DNA from: Candidatus Bathyarchaeota archaeon
GTDB lineage: Archaea; Thermoproteota; Bathyarchaeia; Bathyarchaeales; Bathyarchaeaceae
Direction of reading: 5' to 3'
Length of the DNA stretch: 14,380 nt
Assembly: GCA_026014605.1 (NCBI GenBank)
Contig: JAOZIC010000155.1
Coordinates: 1 to 14,380 of the forward strand
Below the pieces are notes generated by a model. The model searched no databases and was not told where the DNA came from. It saw only the letters and a list, made by a program, of their open reading frames with translations. A program made the position numbers and the translations under genes. Positions 8,093 to 14,380 of this stretch are shown piece by piece. Within the stretch, counting starts at the first letter, position 1, and each line of letters starts with the position of its first letter.

Positions 8093-8106
8093 TCTCTTAA
8101 GTCTGT

Positions 8107-8111
8107 GAGGG
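8107..8111 (+). promoter_or_regulatory. Shine-Dalgarno site supporting an ATA start for cdvB
   Basis: GAGGG lies 7 bases before an ATA codon at 8119 and is the only SD-like sequence between the cdvA stop and the conserved cdvB coding region. The cdvB frame opens only after an in-frame stop at 8098-8100, so initiation must take place after 8100. Confidence 0.5.
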
Positions 8112-8118
8112 ACTCTCG

Positions 8119-8991
8119 ATAAAAAACCCTTTTCGTTCTTCTCCGCAGTTTGAGAAGATAGTTGTTGAGACCGTACCCAAACTTAAGTCTCAACAGTATA
8201 AACTAGGCCAAGTTATTATCAAACTGACAAGAAGAGACAAAATTCTCTTCACAACCTGCGCCACGGCACTACAAAAAAACAACAAAGAACGCGCAGCAAT
8301 ATTTGCTACTGAACTCGCTGAACTCCGAAAACTAACCAAAGTCATCTACCACACACAAATCTTAGTGGAACGCATGATTGTTCGGCTGGAAACACTCAAA
8401 GAATTCAACGCAGCGTTTTCTGACCTAAAACCTGTTCTGAAGAATCTGCAGTCAGTAACCAGTGGCCTACGTAATTTCATGCCTCAAATGGCGTTTGAAA
8501 TGGAAAGGGTAAACGAAAGCATCTTCGAAGTCATGACCCTGTCTAAGATTGACTCGGCAAAAATGGAAGTGCCAATCGACATGAAGACCGAAGGCGGCGA
8601 ACAAGTATTAGCTGAAGTTGCTGAATTCTTAGAAGAACAAATAACTGACAAACTTCCTGTGCCGCCAGTTTCAGCTCCGGTAATCCAAACTCCGCAACCA
8701 CAACAACGCGCTGCACCGCCTAGACAGAGGGTAGCTCTCACAGCTTCAGGCCCTGAGATTTCTCAGCCTATGGTTTCCCAAAGCTTTGTTTCTTTTGAAG
8801 AAACTGAAGTAAAACGTGTAGCCTTAACAGTCAACGAAGACTTAGAGCAGTCTGTTTTGGATTACGCAAAACGCAAAGCAGGCAACTTGGATATCGGTGA
8901 ATGTGCTATTGACCTGCAGGTTGCATGTAATGAAATCGAAAAGGCATTAGAGAGTCTTGGAGTTAAGGGAAAAATTAAGATTGCGTCGTGA
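8119..8991 (+). CDS. cdvB: CdvB, ESCRT-III protein with C-terminal winged-helix-like domain; apparent ATA start
   Basis: This is the main ESCRT-III subunit expected to bind CdvA. The first ATG, GTG or TTG in frame is the GTG at 8365, but ESCRT-III homology clearly continues upstream. Residues translated from 8119 (KNPFRSSPQFEKIV and on) align with the first ESCRT-III protein of the cluster, including ERAAIFATELAELRKL, all of it encoded before 8365. The frame is closed by a stop at 8098-8100, so ATA at 8119 with its GAGGG SD is the best start, giving 290 residues. The core helices occupy about 15-155. A proline-rich linker with KLPVPPVSAP at about 178 resembles a MIM2 motif for CdvC. The last 60 residues or so (ALTVNEDLEQSVLDYAKRK and on) look like the small winged helix that binds the CdvA tail in Sulfolobus. 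The gene ends in a 4-base overlap with cdvC. A sequencing error near the start is possible, but no single indel restores the nearby GTG at 8105. Confidence 0.85.
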   Translation: MKNPFRSSPQFEKIVVETVPKLKSQQYKLGQVIIKLTRRDKILFTTCATALQKNNKERAAIFATELAELRKLTKVIYHTQILVERMIVRLETLKEFNAAFSDLKPVLKNLQSVTSGLRNFMPQMAFEMERVNESIFEVMTLSKIDSAKMEVPIDMKTEGGEQVLAEVAEFLEEQITDKLPVPPVSAPVIQTPQPQQRAAPPRQRVALTASGPEISQPMVSQSFVSFEETEVKRVALTVNEDLEQSVLDYAKRKAGNLDIGECAIDLQVACNEIEKALESLGVKGKIKIAS

Positions 8992-10187
8992 TTCACATGA
9001 GTGCTTCTCAAGAACTTGAACAAGCGGCAACGAAATATGCTTTGGAGGCTGTTCGCCTTGACAAACAAGGGTCAAGGGGAATGGCCATTACTATGTACCA
9101 AAAGGGTATCTCTACGCTTCTTAAGCTTGTTAGATTGTATCCGAACTATGGATTAAACAGTGTATACATTCAACGCGCACAAGCCTATCAAGAACGCATA
9201 AAAGCATTACAAGGACAAAGACCCGTTCAGCCCGTCAGGCAACAACCCGAGCGAACAATGGAAATGATGGATAACGATCAGCCAGAACAGCAGCCTAGTG
9301 GTAAAGAAGAAGAGGCAAGCTATGACGAACTGGTGCTCAAAGAGAAACCAAACGTTAACTGGGACCAAGTTGTTGGTTTAGAAACTGGTAAAAAAGCTAT
9401 CAAAGAAGCTATAGTTTACCCAGTTGAACGACCAGACCTGTTCCCGCTAGGATGGCCGCGAGGAATCCTTCTTTTCGGTCCTCCTGGATGTGGTAAAACA
9501 CTGTTAGCCGCTGCGGTTGCTACTGAAATTGACGCTGCGTTTGTTTCTGTTGATGCTGCTTCTGTTATGTCCAAGTGGTTGGGCGAAGCAGAGCAAAAGG
9601 TTGCGAAACTATTCAACCAAGCCAGAAAAACTGCAAGCAATGGACGTCCTGCGATACTGTTTATTGACGAGTTAGATTCGTTGATTGGCGTGCACTCTAA
9701 TGAAGTGGGTGGTGAAACGCGTGTTCGTAACCAGTTCCTCAAAGAGATGGACGGTGTTATGGACAAAGGCAAAAAACTCCATGTTTACGTCATTGGTGCT
9801 ACTAACAAGCCGTGGGCGTTGGACTGGCCGTTTATTCGACGATTCCAAAAACGAATAATGGTTCCATTGCCCGACTACGCTGCTCGTCTGCATATGCTTA
9901 AGCTCTACACTGAACATCTAAACCTGGACCCGCAGATGGACCTTGACGAATTTGCAAGACTAGCTGCTGGTTTCTCAGGAAGCGACATCCGCGACATCTG
10001 TCAGTCTGCTCATCTGCGAGTTATTGGCGAGTTGTTTGATTCTGGTAAAGCAAGCGACAAAGACGCGAAGCCCCGGCCATTGTCTATAGACGACTTCAAA
10101 GGTATCTTGGCGGATAGAAAGCCTAGCGTATCTCCTAGGGTTATCTCGACATATAACGAGTGGTCAGAAGCTTTCAAAGCTCTTTAG
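8988..10187 (+). CDS. cdvC: CdvC, Vps4-type AAA ATPase
   Basis: CdvC uses ATP to remodel and disassemble ESCRT-III polymers during division. The 399 residues contain an N-terminal MIT domain at about 8-78 (EQAATKYALEAVRLDKQG), a linker rich in Gln, Pro and Glu, and a AAA domain. Walker A GPPGCGKT is at 164-171, Walker B ILFIDELDSL near 223-232, sensor-type GATNKPW follows, and arginines suited to an arginine finger occur in the IRRFQKR segment. The C-terminal RKPSVSP segment is typical of the Vps4/katanin group. The start is GTG in a GTGA overlap with the cdvB stop, which implies translational coupling. The ATG at 8997 (MSASQEL) is a possible alternative. The MIT domain would bind the MIM2-like segments of the two ESCRT-III proteins encoded upstream. 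Residues needed for ATP binding and hydrolysis appear intact. Confidence 0.93.
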   Translation: MIHMSASQELEQAATKYALEAVRLDKQGSRGMAITMYQKGISTLLKLVRLYPNYGLNSVYIQRAQAYQERIKALQGQRPVQPVRQQPERTMEMMDNDQPEQQPSGKEEEASYDELVLKEKPNVNWDQVVGLETGKKAIKEAIVYPVERPDLFPLGWPRGILLFGPPGCGKTLLAAAVATEIDAAFVSVDAASVMSKWLGEAEQKVAKLFNQARKTASNGRPAILFIDELDSLIGVHSNEVGGETRVRNQFLKEMDGVMDKGKKLHVYVIGATNKPWALDWPFIRRFQKRIMVPLPDYAARLHMLKLYTEHLNLDPQMDLDEFARLAAGFSGSDIRDICQSAHLRVIGELFDSGKASDKDAKPRPLSIDDFKGILADRKPSVSPRVISTYNEWSEAFKAL

Positions 10188-10197
10188 CATGAAAATT

Positions 10198-10209
10198 GGG
10201 AGGAGGTGG
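10198..10209 (+). promoter_or_regulatory. Strong SD-like purine tract downstream of cdvC
   Basis: GGGAGGAGGTGG begins 11 bases after the cdvC stop and resembles the archaeal SD consensus. The next ATG is at 10219, about 12 bases after the GGAGG core, a somewhat long but usable gap. Its presence after the last cdv gene suggests that something downstream is, or once was, translated. Confidence 0.5.
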
Positions 10210-10218
10210 CTTAAGCTC

Positions 10219-10359
10219 ATGAAAGTGGTCTTGGAAAGGTTCAGAGATGTGACAATTCCTCTAGTAATAGCTGAGAATCTCCTTTCTCCTCTTTGCAATG
10301 ATTTCTCTCTGAATCCCAATATGCCACTTGAGCCTGTTAGCCTCTTTTCAGTCGTTTGA
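10219..10359 (+). CDS. Candidate small protein encoded after cdvC (46 residues)
   Basis: An open frame of 46 residues follows the SD-like tract. An in-frame ATG at 10189, two bases after the cdvC stop, would add ten residues (MKIGRRWLKL) and make the N-terminus strongly basic. The peptide has a possible amphipathic helix (VVLERF, then IPLVIAENLLSPL) and a C-terminal NPNMPLEPVSLF segment that loosely resembles a MIM2-type proline motif. It overlaps the convergent mobB 3' end by 23 bases. I do not recognise a family. Support comes from the SD and its position on the cdv transcript. Against it are the short length, the overlap and the lack of a known homologue; it might equally be a decayed gene. 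Confidence 0.4.
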   Translation: MKVVLERFRDVTIPLVIAENLLSPLCNDFSLNPNMPLEPVSLFSVV

Positions 10360-11053
10360 TAACGATTGAAACCTTCTCTTCCCCTTTTATTTTTACACCT
10401 TTTAAACTTCCAACCATACCCAAAACGGCGTTTCTTACAATGTCTTGAACAAAGTCACCTAACGGTAGCATCTGTTCTTCGACTTGTATTGTGATTTTTT
10501 CTTCTCGTTTGCGTTTTCGTTCCACAAGAACTGCAACTTTGTTGTATACTAAATCAACAAGTTTTTCTGGTTCTTTTAGGGGGTCTACTATCGGAATTTC
10601 CGTTTGTGGCGGGTTTTCAATCGATGAAACGAATGCTAGAATGTTTTTGAAGCGGTCTGGTGCTTGTGTTATTTCGTCTGCTGTTTTGGCGGATACTAAT
10701 TTAGGTATGCTTGAATCGTCTGCAACCAGTCCTTTGAATCCTTCAAGGATGATTATGTCTGTTTCTTCGGGGATTTGTTCGATTAACTGTTCAAGGCTAA
10801 GTTTTGAGGTGTCTGTTTTTTTGATTATGGTTAACTCGTTTGGAGCTACGCTTAAAACTGGGTTGGCTCCTGCTTGGCTGTGTCTGTGTGTGTCTTTTCC
10901 TTTGGTGTCTATGGTGAATTCGGGTTCGGGGATTCGTTTTGCGGATGCTATGGTGTAGCCTTTTTTTGTTAATGCTTTGATTAATACTTCTATTGCTGTG
11001 GTTTTTCCGGAGTTGCTGCTTCCCACAACGGAGACAATGACCTTGTTAAACAT
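10337..11053 (-). CDS. mobB: MobB, molybdopterin-guanine dinucleotide biosynthesis protein B
   Basis: MobB is a GTP-binding P-loop protein that assists attachment of a nucleotide to molybdopterin in making the bis-MGD cofactor. The 238 residues begin with VIVSVVGSSNSGKTT, whose Walker A is GSSNSGKT at about 9-16. TIDTKGKDTHRHSQAGA at about 45-60 matches the conserved GKD-RH-AGA segment of MobB. IIILEGFKG at about 112-120 fits the conserved EGFK motif. A C-terminal stretch (LPLGDFVQDIVRNAVLGMV) extends beyond the short bacterial form; I think it is shared with other archaeal MobB proteins. The ATG at 11053 is preferred over a TTG at 11089 because AGAGGA lies about 10 bases upstream and the extra residues look unrelated. 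Transport of molybdate is represented two genes away. Confidence 0.87.
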   Translation of the reverse strand: MFNKVIVSVVGSSNSGKTTAIEVLIKALTKKGYTIASAKRIPEPEFTIDTKGKDTHRHSQAGANPVLSVAPNELTIIKKTDTSKLSLEQLIEQIPEETDIIILEGFKGLVADDSSIPKLVSAKTADEITQAPDRFKNILAFVSSIENPPQTEIPIVDPLKEPEKLVDLVYNKVAVLVERKRKREEKITIQVEEQMLPLGDFVQDIVRNAVLGMVGSLKGVKIKGEEKVSIVIKRLKRG

Positions 11054-11090
11054 TTCAGCTCTTCCTCTCGCCCTATTAGTGATGTTCAAA

Positions 11091-11100
11091 GATTTAAATC
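11091..11100. promoter_or_regulatory. Palindromic GATTTAAATC in the mobB/DUF1786 divergent region
   Basis: This exact 10-bp palindrome lies in the 137-base gap between two divergent genes. On the minus strand it is at a suitable distance to be the TATA box of mobB, with transcription starting near 11070. For the plus-strand gene, TTTTATG at about 11146-11152 or ATTAAATC further on are alternatives. The assignment is tentative. Confidence 0.35.
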
Positions 11101-11190
11101 AAGCTCAAAACAGAAAATATCGAAAGATAGATGTGTTGCTCATCACTTTTATGGATAATTAAATCTATAACATGTTGAGAGGAACAATAC

Positions 11191-12267
11191 ATGAAGATTC
11201 TAGCCATAGACATAGGCGCAGGAACCGAAGACGTTCTGCTTTACGATGACAGCAAAAAAAGTGTTGAAAACTGCATCAAGATGGTTCTGCCATCACCATG
11301 CAACATTTTTGCTTCGCAGGTGAAGTCTGCAACCCGTTTGCTCAAAGACCTGTTTGTTAAGGGTGACACAATCGGCGGTGGACCGTTTTCTCATGCACTT
11401 AAGCGCCATGTTGAAGCGGGTCTTCGTGTTTTTATGACCGAACAAGCCGCATACACCGTCAGAAACAGTTTAGAGCAGGTCAAAGAAGCAGGCATAGAAA
11501 TTGTTGACGAATCTGGACCAAAAGATTTCGTGGGAGAAACAATAGTTCTTGAAGAAGTAAACATCAACAAAATCGGTGACTTCCTGAAAGGTTTTGGAGA
11601 ATCCTTCTCTGACATCGAATATGTTGCAGTTGCGGTTCAGGACCACGGCGTTTTTCCCGAAGGCATGACCAACAGGCAGTTTCGTATCAACAAAATCAAG
11701 GAACTGCTATCTGAAAACCCAAAACCTGAAGCGTTTGCTTTCAAAGAAGATGAGATTCCCCAATGTTATCCGCGCATGAAATCGGCGGTGCAAGCCTGTA
11801 AACGTCAGTTACCCAACGCCACGGTGTTGCTTATGGATACTTCTCCAGACGCAATCTTGGGCTGTTTACTTGACCCCGCAGTAAAGGGTGCAGACCCCCT
11901 ACTAGCCGTTAACGTTGGCAACGGGCACACCATGGCGGCGATTATATCAAACGGTGAAATAACCGCAGTTTTAGAGCACCACACCCGCTTGTTAGACCCA
12001 ACTAAGATGGAAATTCTTCTGCGCGACTTTGCAGAAGGTAAACTAAGCAATGACCAAGTTTTTGACGACAACGGACACGGCATGTTCTACCTCGAAGATG
12101 CGCCCGGTTTTTCATGTATCAAAAAGGTGGTTGTAACTGGACCTAACCGCAACATCTTAGCAGACACCGACCTAGACGTACATTTTGCAACGCCCGGAGG
12201 CGACGTGATGATGAGCGGAACTTTTGGTTTGGTTGAGGCTACTAAAAGGAAGTTTTTGAAAAGTTAG
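11191..12267 (+). CDS. DUF1786 family protein, ASKHA-type nucleotide-binding fold
   Basis: The 358 residues start with KILAIDIGAGTEDVLLYDD, a phosphate-1 loop of the sugar kinase/Hsp70/actin (ASKHA) type. A second loop, AVNVGNGHTMAAII at about 238-251, fits phosphate-2. Family members have been labelled as putative pyruvate formate-lyase activating proteins, but I see no radical-SAM CxxxCxxC motif here, so that label is not supported. The middle portion has VQDHGVFPEGMTNRQFRINK, probably an active-site loop. The reaction is unknown. The start is ATG with GAGAGGAA about 7 bases upstream. The gene is divergent from mobB and converges on the molybdate-type transporter gene, sharing stop-codon bases with it. 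The neighbours suggest, without proving, a link to molybdenum or tungsten metabolism. Confidence 0.82.
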   Translation: MKILAIDIGAGTEDVLLYDDSKKSVENCIKMVLPSPCNIFASQVKSATRLLKDLFVKGDTIGGGPFSHALKRHVEAGLRVFMTEQAAYTVRNSLEQVKEAGIEIVDESGPKDFVGETIVLEEVNINKIGDFLKGFGESFSDIEYVAVAVQDHGVFPEGMTNRQFRINKIKELLSENPKPEAFAFKEDEIPQCYPRMKSAVQACKRQLPNATVLLMDTSPDAILGCLLDPAVKGADPLLAVNVGNGHTMAAIISNGEITAVLEHHTRLLDPTKMEILLRDFAEGKLSNDQVFDDNGHGMFYLEDAPGFSCIKKVVVTGPNRNILADTDLDVHFATPGGDVMMSGTFGLVEATKRKFLKS

Positions 12268-13382
12268 TTTAGTTCAATTATCTTTTTTTGTATGGCTATG
12301 TGCAGTAGGACTCCTGCGACGAACCCTATTGCCATGTTGAATACTGTTGCTAGCACGGCTGTTACTATCATTACGTAGATTTCGTTTTTCCCTGAAACTT
12401 TGACTGAAATTTTTCCCAACTCAAACGAGGTCATTATAAGCATTACTCCCACAACAAACATTGGAAACGCAGTGAAGATGTTAACCAAACTTTGTGAGAA
12501 AAACAGTCCTAGGCTGATTTCCAGTATTCCTTCCATGAGAATTGCGCCGCCCGTTCTAGCGCCAAACAGGTACTGTGCAGACAGTCCGCCTGCTCCGTGG
12601 CAAAGCGGCATTCCACCAATGAACGGGGTTGTTATGTTCATTGCGCCCATGTTTTTGATTAAGTTACGTGCGGTTACGTCTTGTCGGTCGGGAAACAGGT
12701 CATGAACTAAGGCTACTGTTGCAACAACCGCGTTTGTTAATGTTAAGAAAAGCTGGGCGATGCCCGCGTAGACAAAACCGTAGAACATGTCGTCTAAACC
12801 AAACAGGGTTAATTCTGGCAGGGAGAAACCCAACGATATTTGGTTTAGGTTTAATGTTCCTGTTGCTACTGCGAAAATAAACCCGAAACCGACCAGAAAT
12901 ATTGCTGAGGGTAAAAACTTGTTTTTTAACAGCAAAAACCCTAGCGCCAATAAGGGTAGGGCGATTATGATATCTGGGTGTATCAGTTCAGCTCCTGCAA
13001 TGGCTAACGTGAACGCCAACCCCAGTTGGATGCCCCGTGTTACGCCTTTGGGTACCTTTTCTAGCATGCTGCTGAGTTTTTTTGAGAACGAAATCAATAC
13101 CCATACTATGCCTACGGAAAAGCCTGCGCCTAGTACTGTGCCTCTTGTCCATTGTTCGGCAAGGGCTACTGAGCCGATTGCTTTTTGTGGTTGGACGGGT
13201 AGCGGGAGTTTGTAGATTAGTGCTAAAAAGATGTTTGTTAATCCGATTCCTAGTAGCAGTCCGGTTGGGTTGAAACCGCAGATTACGATGTAACCAACCG
13301 TAAACGGGAGTAATGTACCAAAATCTCCTAGGCTTCCGGCAAACTCTCGAACAGAGAACTCAAAACCCTTAACCATAACCAT
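12264..13382 (-). CDS. MOT1-type molybdate (or sulfate) membrane transporter
   Basis: The 372-residue protein is almost wholly hydrophobic, with about ten membrane segments. Two family motifs are plain: GSLGDFGTLLPF followed by LPLPVQPQKAIGSVAL near the N-terminus, and GGMPLCHGAGGLSAQYLFGA at about 255-275. Both are hallmarks of the MOT1 molybdate transporters, which are relatives of sulfate permeases. High-affinity molybdate uptake is the best guess, supported by mobB nearby; sulfate or tungstate remains possible. The start MVMVKG offers two ATGs, at 13382 and 13376. No SD is visible, but a TATA-like box about 28 bases upstream suggests a leaderless transcript. The stop codon overlaps that of the convergent DUF1786 gene. 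Confidence 0.85.
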   Translation of the reverse strand: MVMVKGFEFSVREFAGSLGDFGTLLPFTVGYIVICGFNPTGLLLGIGLTNIFLALIYKLPLPVQPQKAIGSVALAEQWTRGTVLGAGFSVGIVWVLISFSKKLSSMLEKVPKGVTRGIQLGLAFTLAIAGAELIHPDIIIALPLLALGFLLLKNKFLPSAIFLVGFGFIFAVATGTLNLNQISLGFSLPELTLFGLDDMFYGFVYAGIAQLFLTLTNAVVATVALVHDLFPDRQDVTARNLIKNMGAMNITTPFIGGMPLCHGAGGLSAQYLFGARTGGAILMEGILEISLGLFFSQSLVNIFTAFPMFVVGVMLIMTSFELGKISVKVSGKNEIYVMIVTAVLATVFNMAIGFVAGVLLHIAIQKKIIELN

Positions 13383-13405
13383 AGTTTGGTCAATGTTGAT
13401 GAGGG

Positions 13406-13414
13406 AATATTAAG
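13406..13414 (-). promoter_or_regulatory. Candidate TATA box for the transporter gene
   Basis: On the minus strand this reads CTTAATATT, about 26-28 bases before the first ATG of the transporter. Transcription would start at or just before the start codon, which agrees with the missing SD and would make the message nearly leaderless. Confidence 0.35.
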
Positions 13415-13438
13415 TTAATTGCCTACATCTTGCATAAT

Positions 13439-14380
13439 TTAGGGCTTGTAGCCGTTGAGGTTGTTTAAAGCTAACACTGCTTCGGTTATGTCTGCTGTTG
13501 TTCCGGGGCTTAGGTCGTTTTTGGGGTCGCGTAGGCTTGTGTCAAATTTGTCTAACAGGTTTCTTCCCAGTGGAGTAGTTAAACCGCCTTCCTGTAACAC
13601 CTGTGCTGCTTCTGCAGAGATGCTTTCGGCTTTGCTTTGTCCGACTTTTCTTGAGATGAACGTGTCTGGGACTTCTGCTAATATCTTCAAGAACGCGTGA
13701 ACAGTTGCGATGTTTAGGTTGCCTGTTTCTTTGAGTTCCTTAACAAAGTATGAATAACCCAAATCAAAGGTTATTGGGTAGTTGTTTACCCACTCTGAAG
13801 TAATCGAGTCATAAGAAGCCGCAATCTTGAACGTGTCCAACAATGTTATGCCCTCGTCCAGTATCTGTTTCTTAGAACTGGGGTCAGTAACGTCCAACTG
13901 TTTAGAACTATTCAAACCACCCGGCTTAACAAGAGCAATCGCGTCATAAACATGAACTGCATCCTCTGGCGTAGTAGCTTCAACCGCTACTTTGATGTTT
14001 TTTCTTAGGTCTTTTAAACTGAAATGTTTGGTCATACCCGCCGCAGCCGCAATTGGCGCAAGCAAGATAATTGCACCCAACAATGTGTTGCCGCCGTTTT
14101 GGCTGGTTAGCATTCGGTCGACGCCGTCTTTTATTGCGTAGCCTAACCCGATTTCGGATGCTGAGATTTCTTTTTCTAAAACCCTGATTCCCTGCTCTGC
14201 TGCGTATCTGAAGGCAGGACCAATGGCAACGGATGATGCTAGGTAGTGTTCGAAGGTTGTTCCCTTAAAATCTGCAGTTCTGTGAACGTTTCCGGGTTTT
14301 GGGTAGCCGCTTACTTCATACAGAATTGCTGTTTCTAGACATCTCGCGATGTAATCTGCCTTTTCGTTGGGTGGACAGTT
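13439..14380 (-). CDS. citG: CitG family protein (triphosphoribosyl-dephospho-CoA synthase-like), 5' end cut by window edge
   Basis: CitG makes the triphosphoribosyl-dephospho-CoA precursor of the citrate lyase prosthetic group in bacteria. The frame is open to base 14380 and shows 313 residues, about the normal family length, so only a few N-terminal residues are probably missing. Visible family motifs include SGYPKPGNVHRTADF near residues 25-39, TFEHYLASSVAIGPA following it, and GGNTLLGAIILLAPIAAAAG at about 95-115. A conserved-looking YDAIALVKPGGLN segment comes further on. An ATG at 14113 is internal and would remove the first motif, so it is not the start. No citrate lyase gene is visible. 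Archaeal members may act on a different substrate, and the specific function is uncertain. The gene lies 56 bases upstream of the transporter gene on the same strand. Confidence 0.82.
   Translation of the reverse strand, partial: NCPPNEKADYIARCLETAILYEVSGYPKPGNVHRTADFKGTTFEHYLASSVAIGPAFRYAAEQGIRVLEKEISASEIGLGYAIKDGVDRMLTSQNGGNTLLGAIILLAPIAAAAGMTKHFSLKDLRKNIKVAVEATTPEDAVHVYDAIALVKPGGLNSSKQLDVTDPSSKKQILDEGITLLDTFKIAASYDSITSEWVNNYPITFDLGYSYFVKELKETGNLNIATVHAFLKILAEVPDTFISRKVGQSKAESISAEAAQVLQEGGLTTPLGRNLLDKFDTSLRDPKNDLSPGTTADITEAVLALNNLNGYKP

Noticed and set aside
8105..8122. GTG at 8105 as a frameshifted start of cdvB
   Set aside because: Its frame reaches a TAA at 8120 before the A-run, so an indel in that run would not rescue it.
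8365..8991. Start of cdvB at GTG 8365
   Set aside because: This would cut the ESCRT-III core; strong similarity to the paralogue continues upstream to about 8119.
10491..10958. Plus-strand open frame (155 codons) opposite mobB
   Set aside because: MobB motifs on the other strand explain the coding signal; the frame is a shadow.
12787..13215. Plus-strand open frame (142 codons) opposite the transporter gene
   Set aside because: The transporter has clear family motifs throughout, so the antisense frame is incidental.

Overview
The window looks archaeal and probably belongs to the TACK group. I favour a mesophilic Bathyarchaeia-like lineage, but that assignment is an inference. The main evidence is a complete Cdv/ESCRT cell-division cluster that includes CdvA, which rules against typical Euryarchaeota and most Asgard archaea. 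Archaeal-type Shine-Dalgarno sites and TATA-like boxes agree. A bacterial-type UvrABC set argues against a hyperthermophile. I saw no rRNA, tRNA, CRISPR array or transposon. No gene-free stretch exceeds 300 bases; the longest is about 225 bases, at 6421-6645.

Left part (1-6041, minus strand): nucleotide excision repair genes in the order uvrB, uvrA, uvrC, closely spaced, probably one transcript. UvrC runs off the left edge before its C-terminal nuclease domain. Upstream, on the same strand, is a 72-residue protein with two membrane segments (6202-6420). Between it and uvrB lies a pair of G-rich 11-bp repeats 22 bp apart.

Centre (6566-10187, plus strand): an ESCRT-III protein, cdvA, a second ESCRT-III protein with a C-terminal winged-helix-like domain (cdvB), and the Vps4-type ATPase cdvC. 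CdvA would recruit CdvB to the membrane, the ESCRT-III proteins would polymerise at the division site, and CdvC would remodel or disassemble them. The four genes start in very different ways: ATG with SD, GTG with a perfect SD, apparently ATA with SD for cdvB, and a GTGA overlap for cdvC. The cdvB coding region begins about 250 bases before its first ATG, GTG or TTG codon. A 9-bp hairpin covers the stop codon of the first ESCRT-III gene. A small candidate ORF with a strong SD-like purine tract follows cdvC.

Right part (10337-14380): a molybdenum-themed neighbourhood. It has mobB (minus), a divergent DUF1786-type ASKHA-fold protein (plus), a MOT1-type molybdate/sulfate transporter (minus), and a CitG-family protein (minus) cut by the right edge. 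The DUF1786 and transporter genes converge and share stop-codon bases. Transport and MobB fit molybdenum/tungsten cofactor supply; the roles of the DUF1786 and CitG-like proteins are not known from the sequence.
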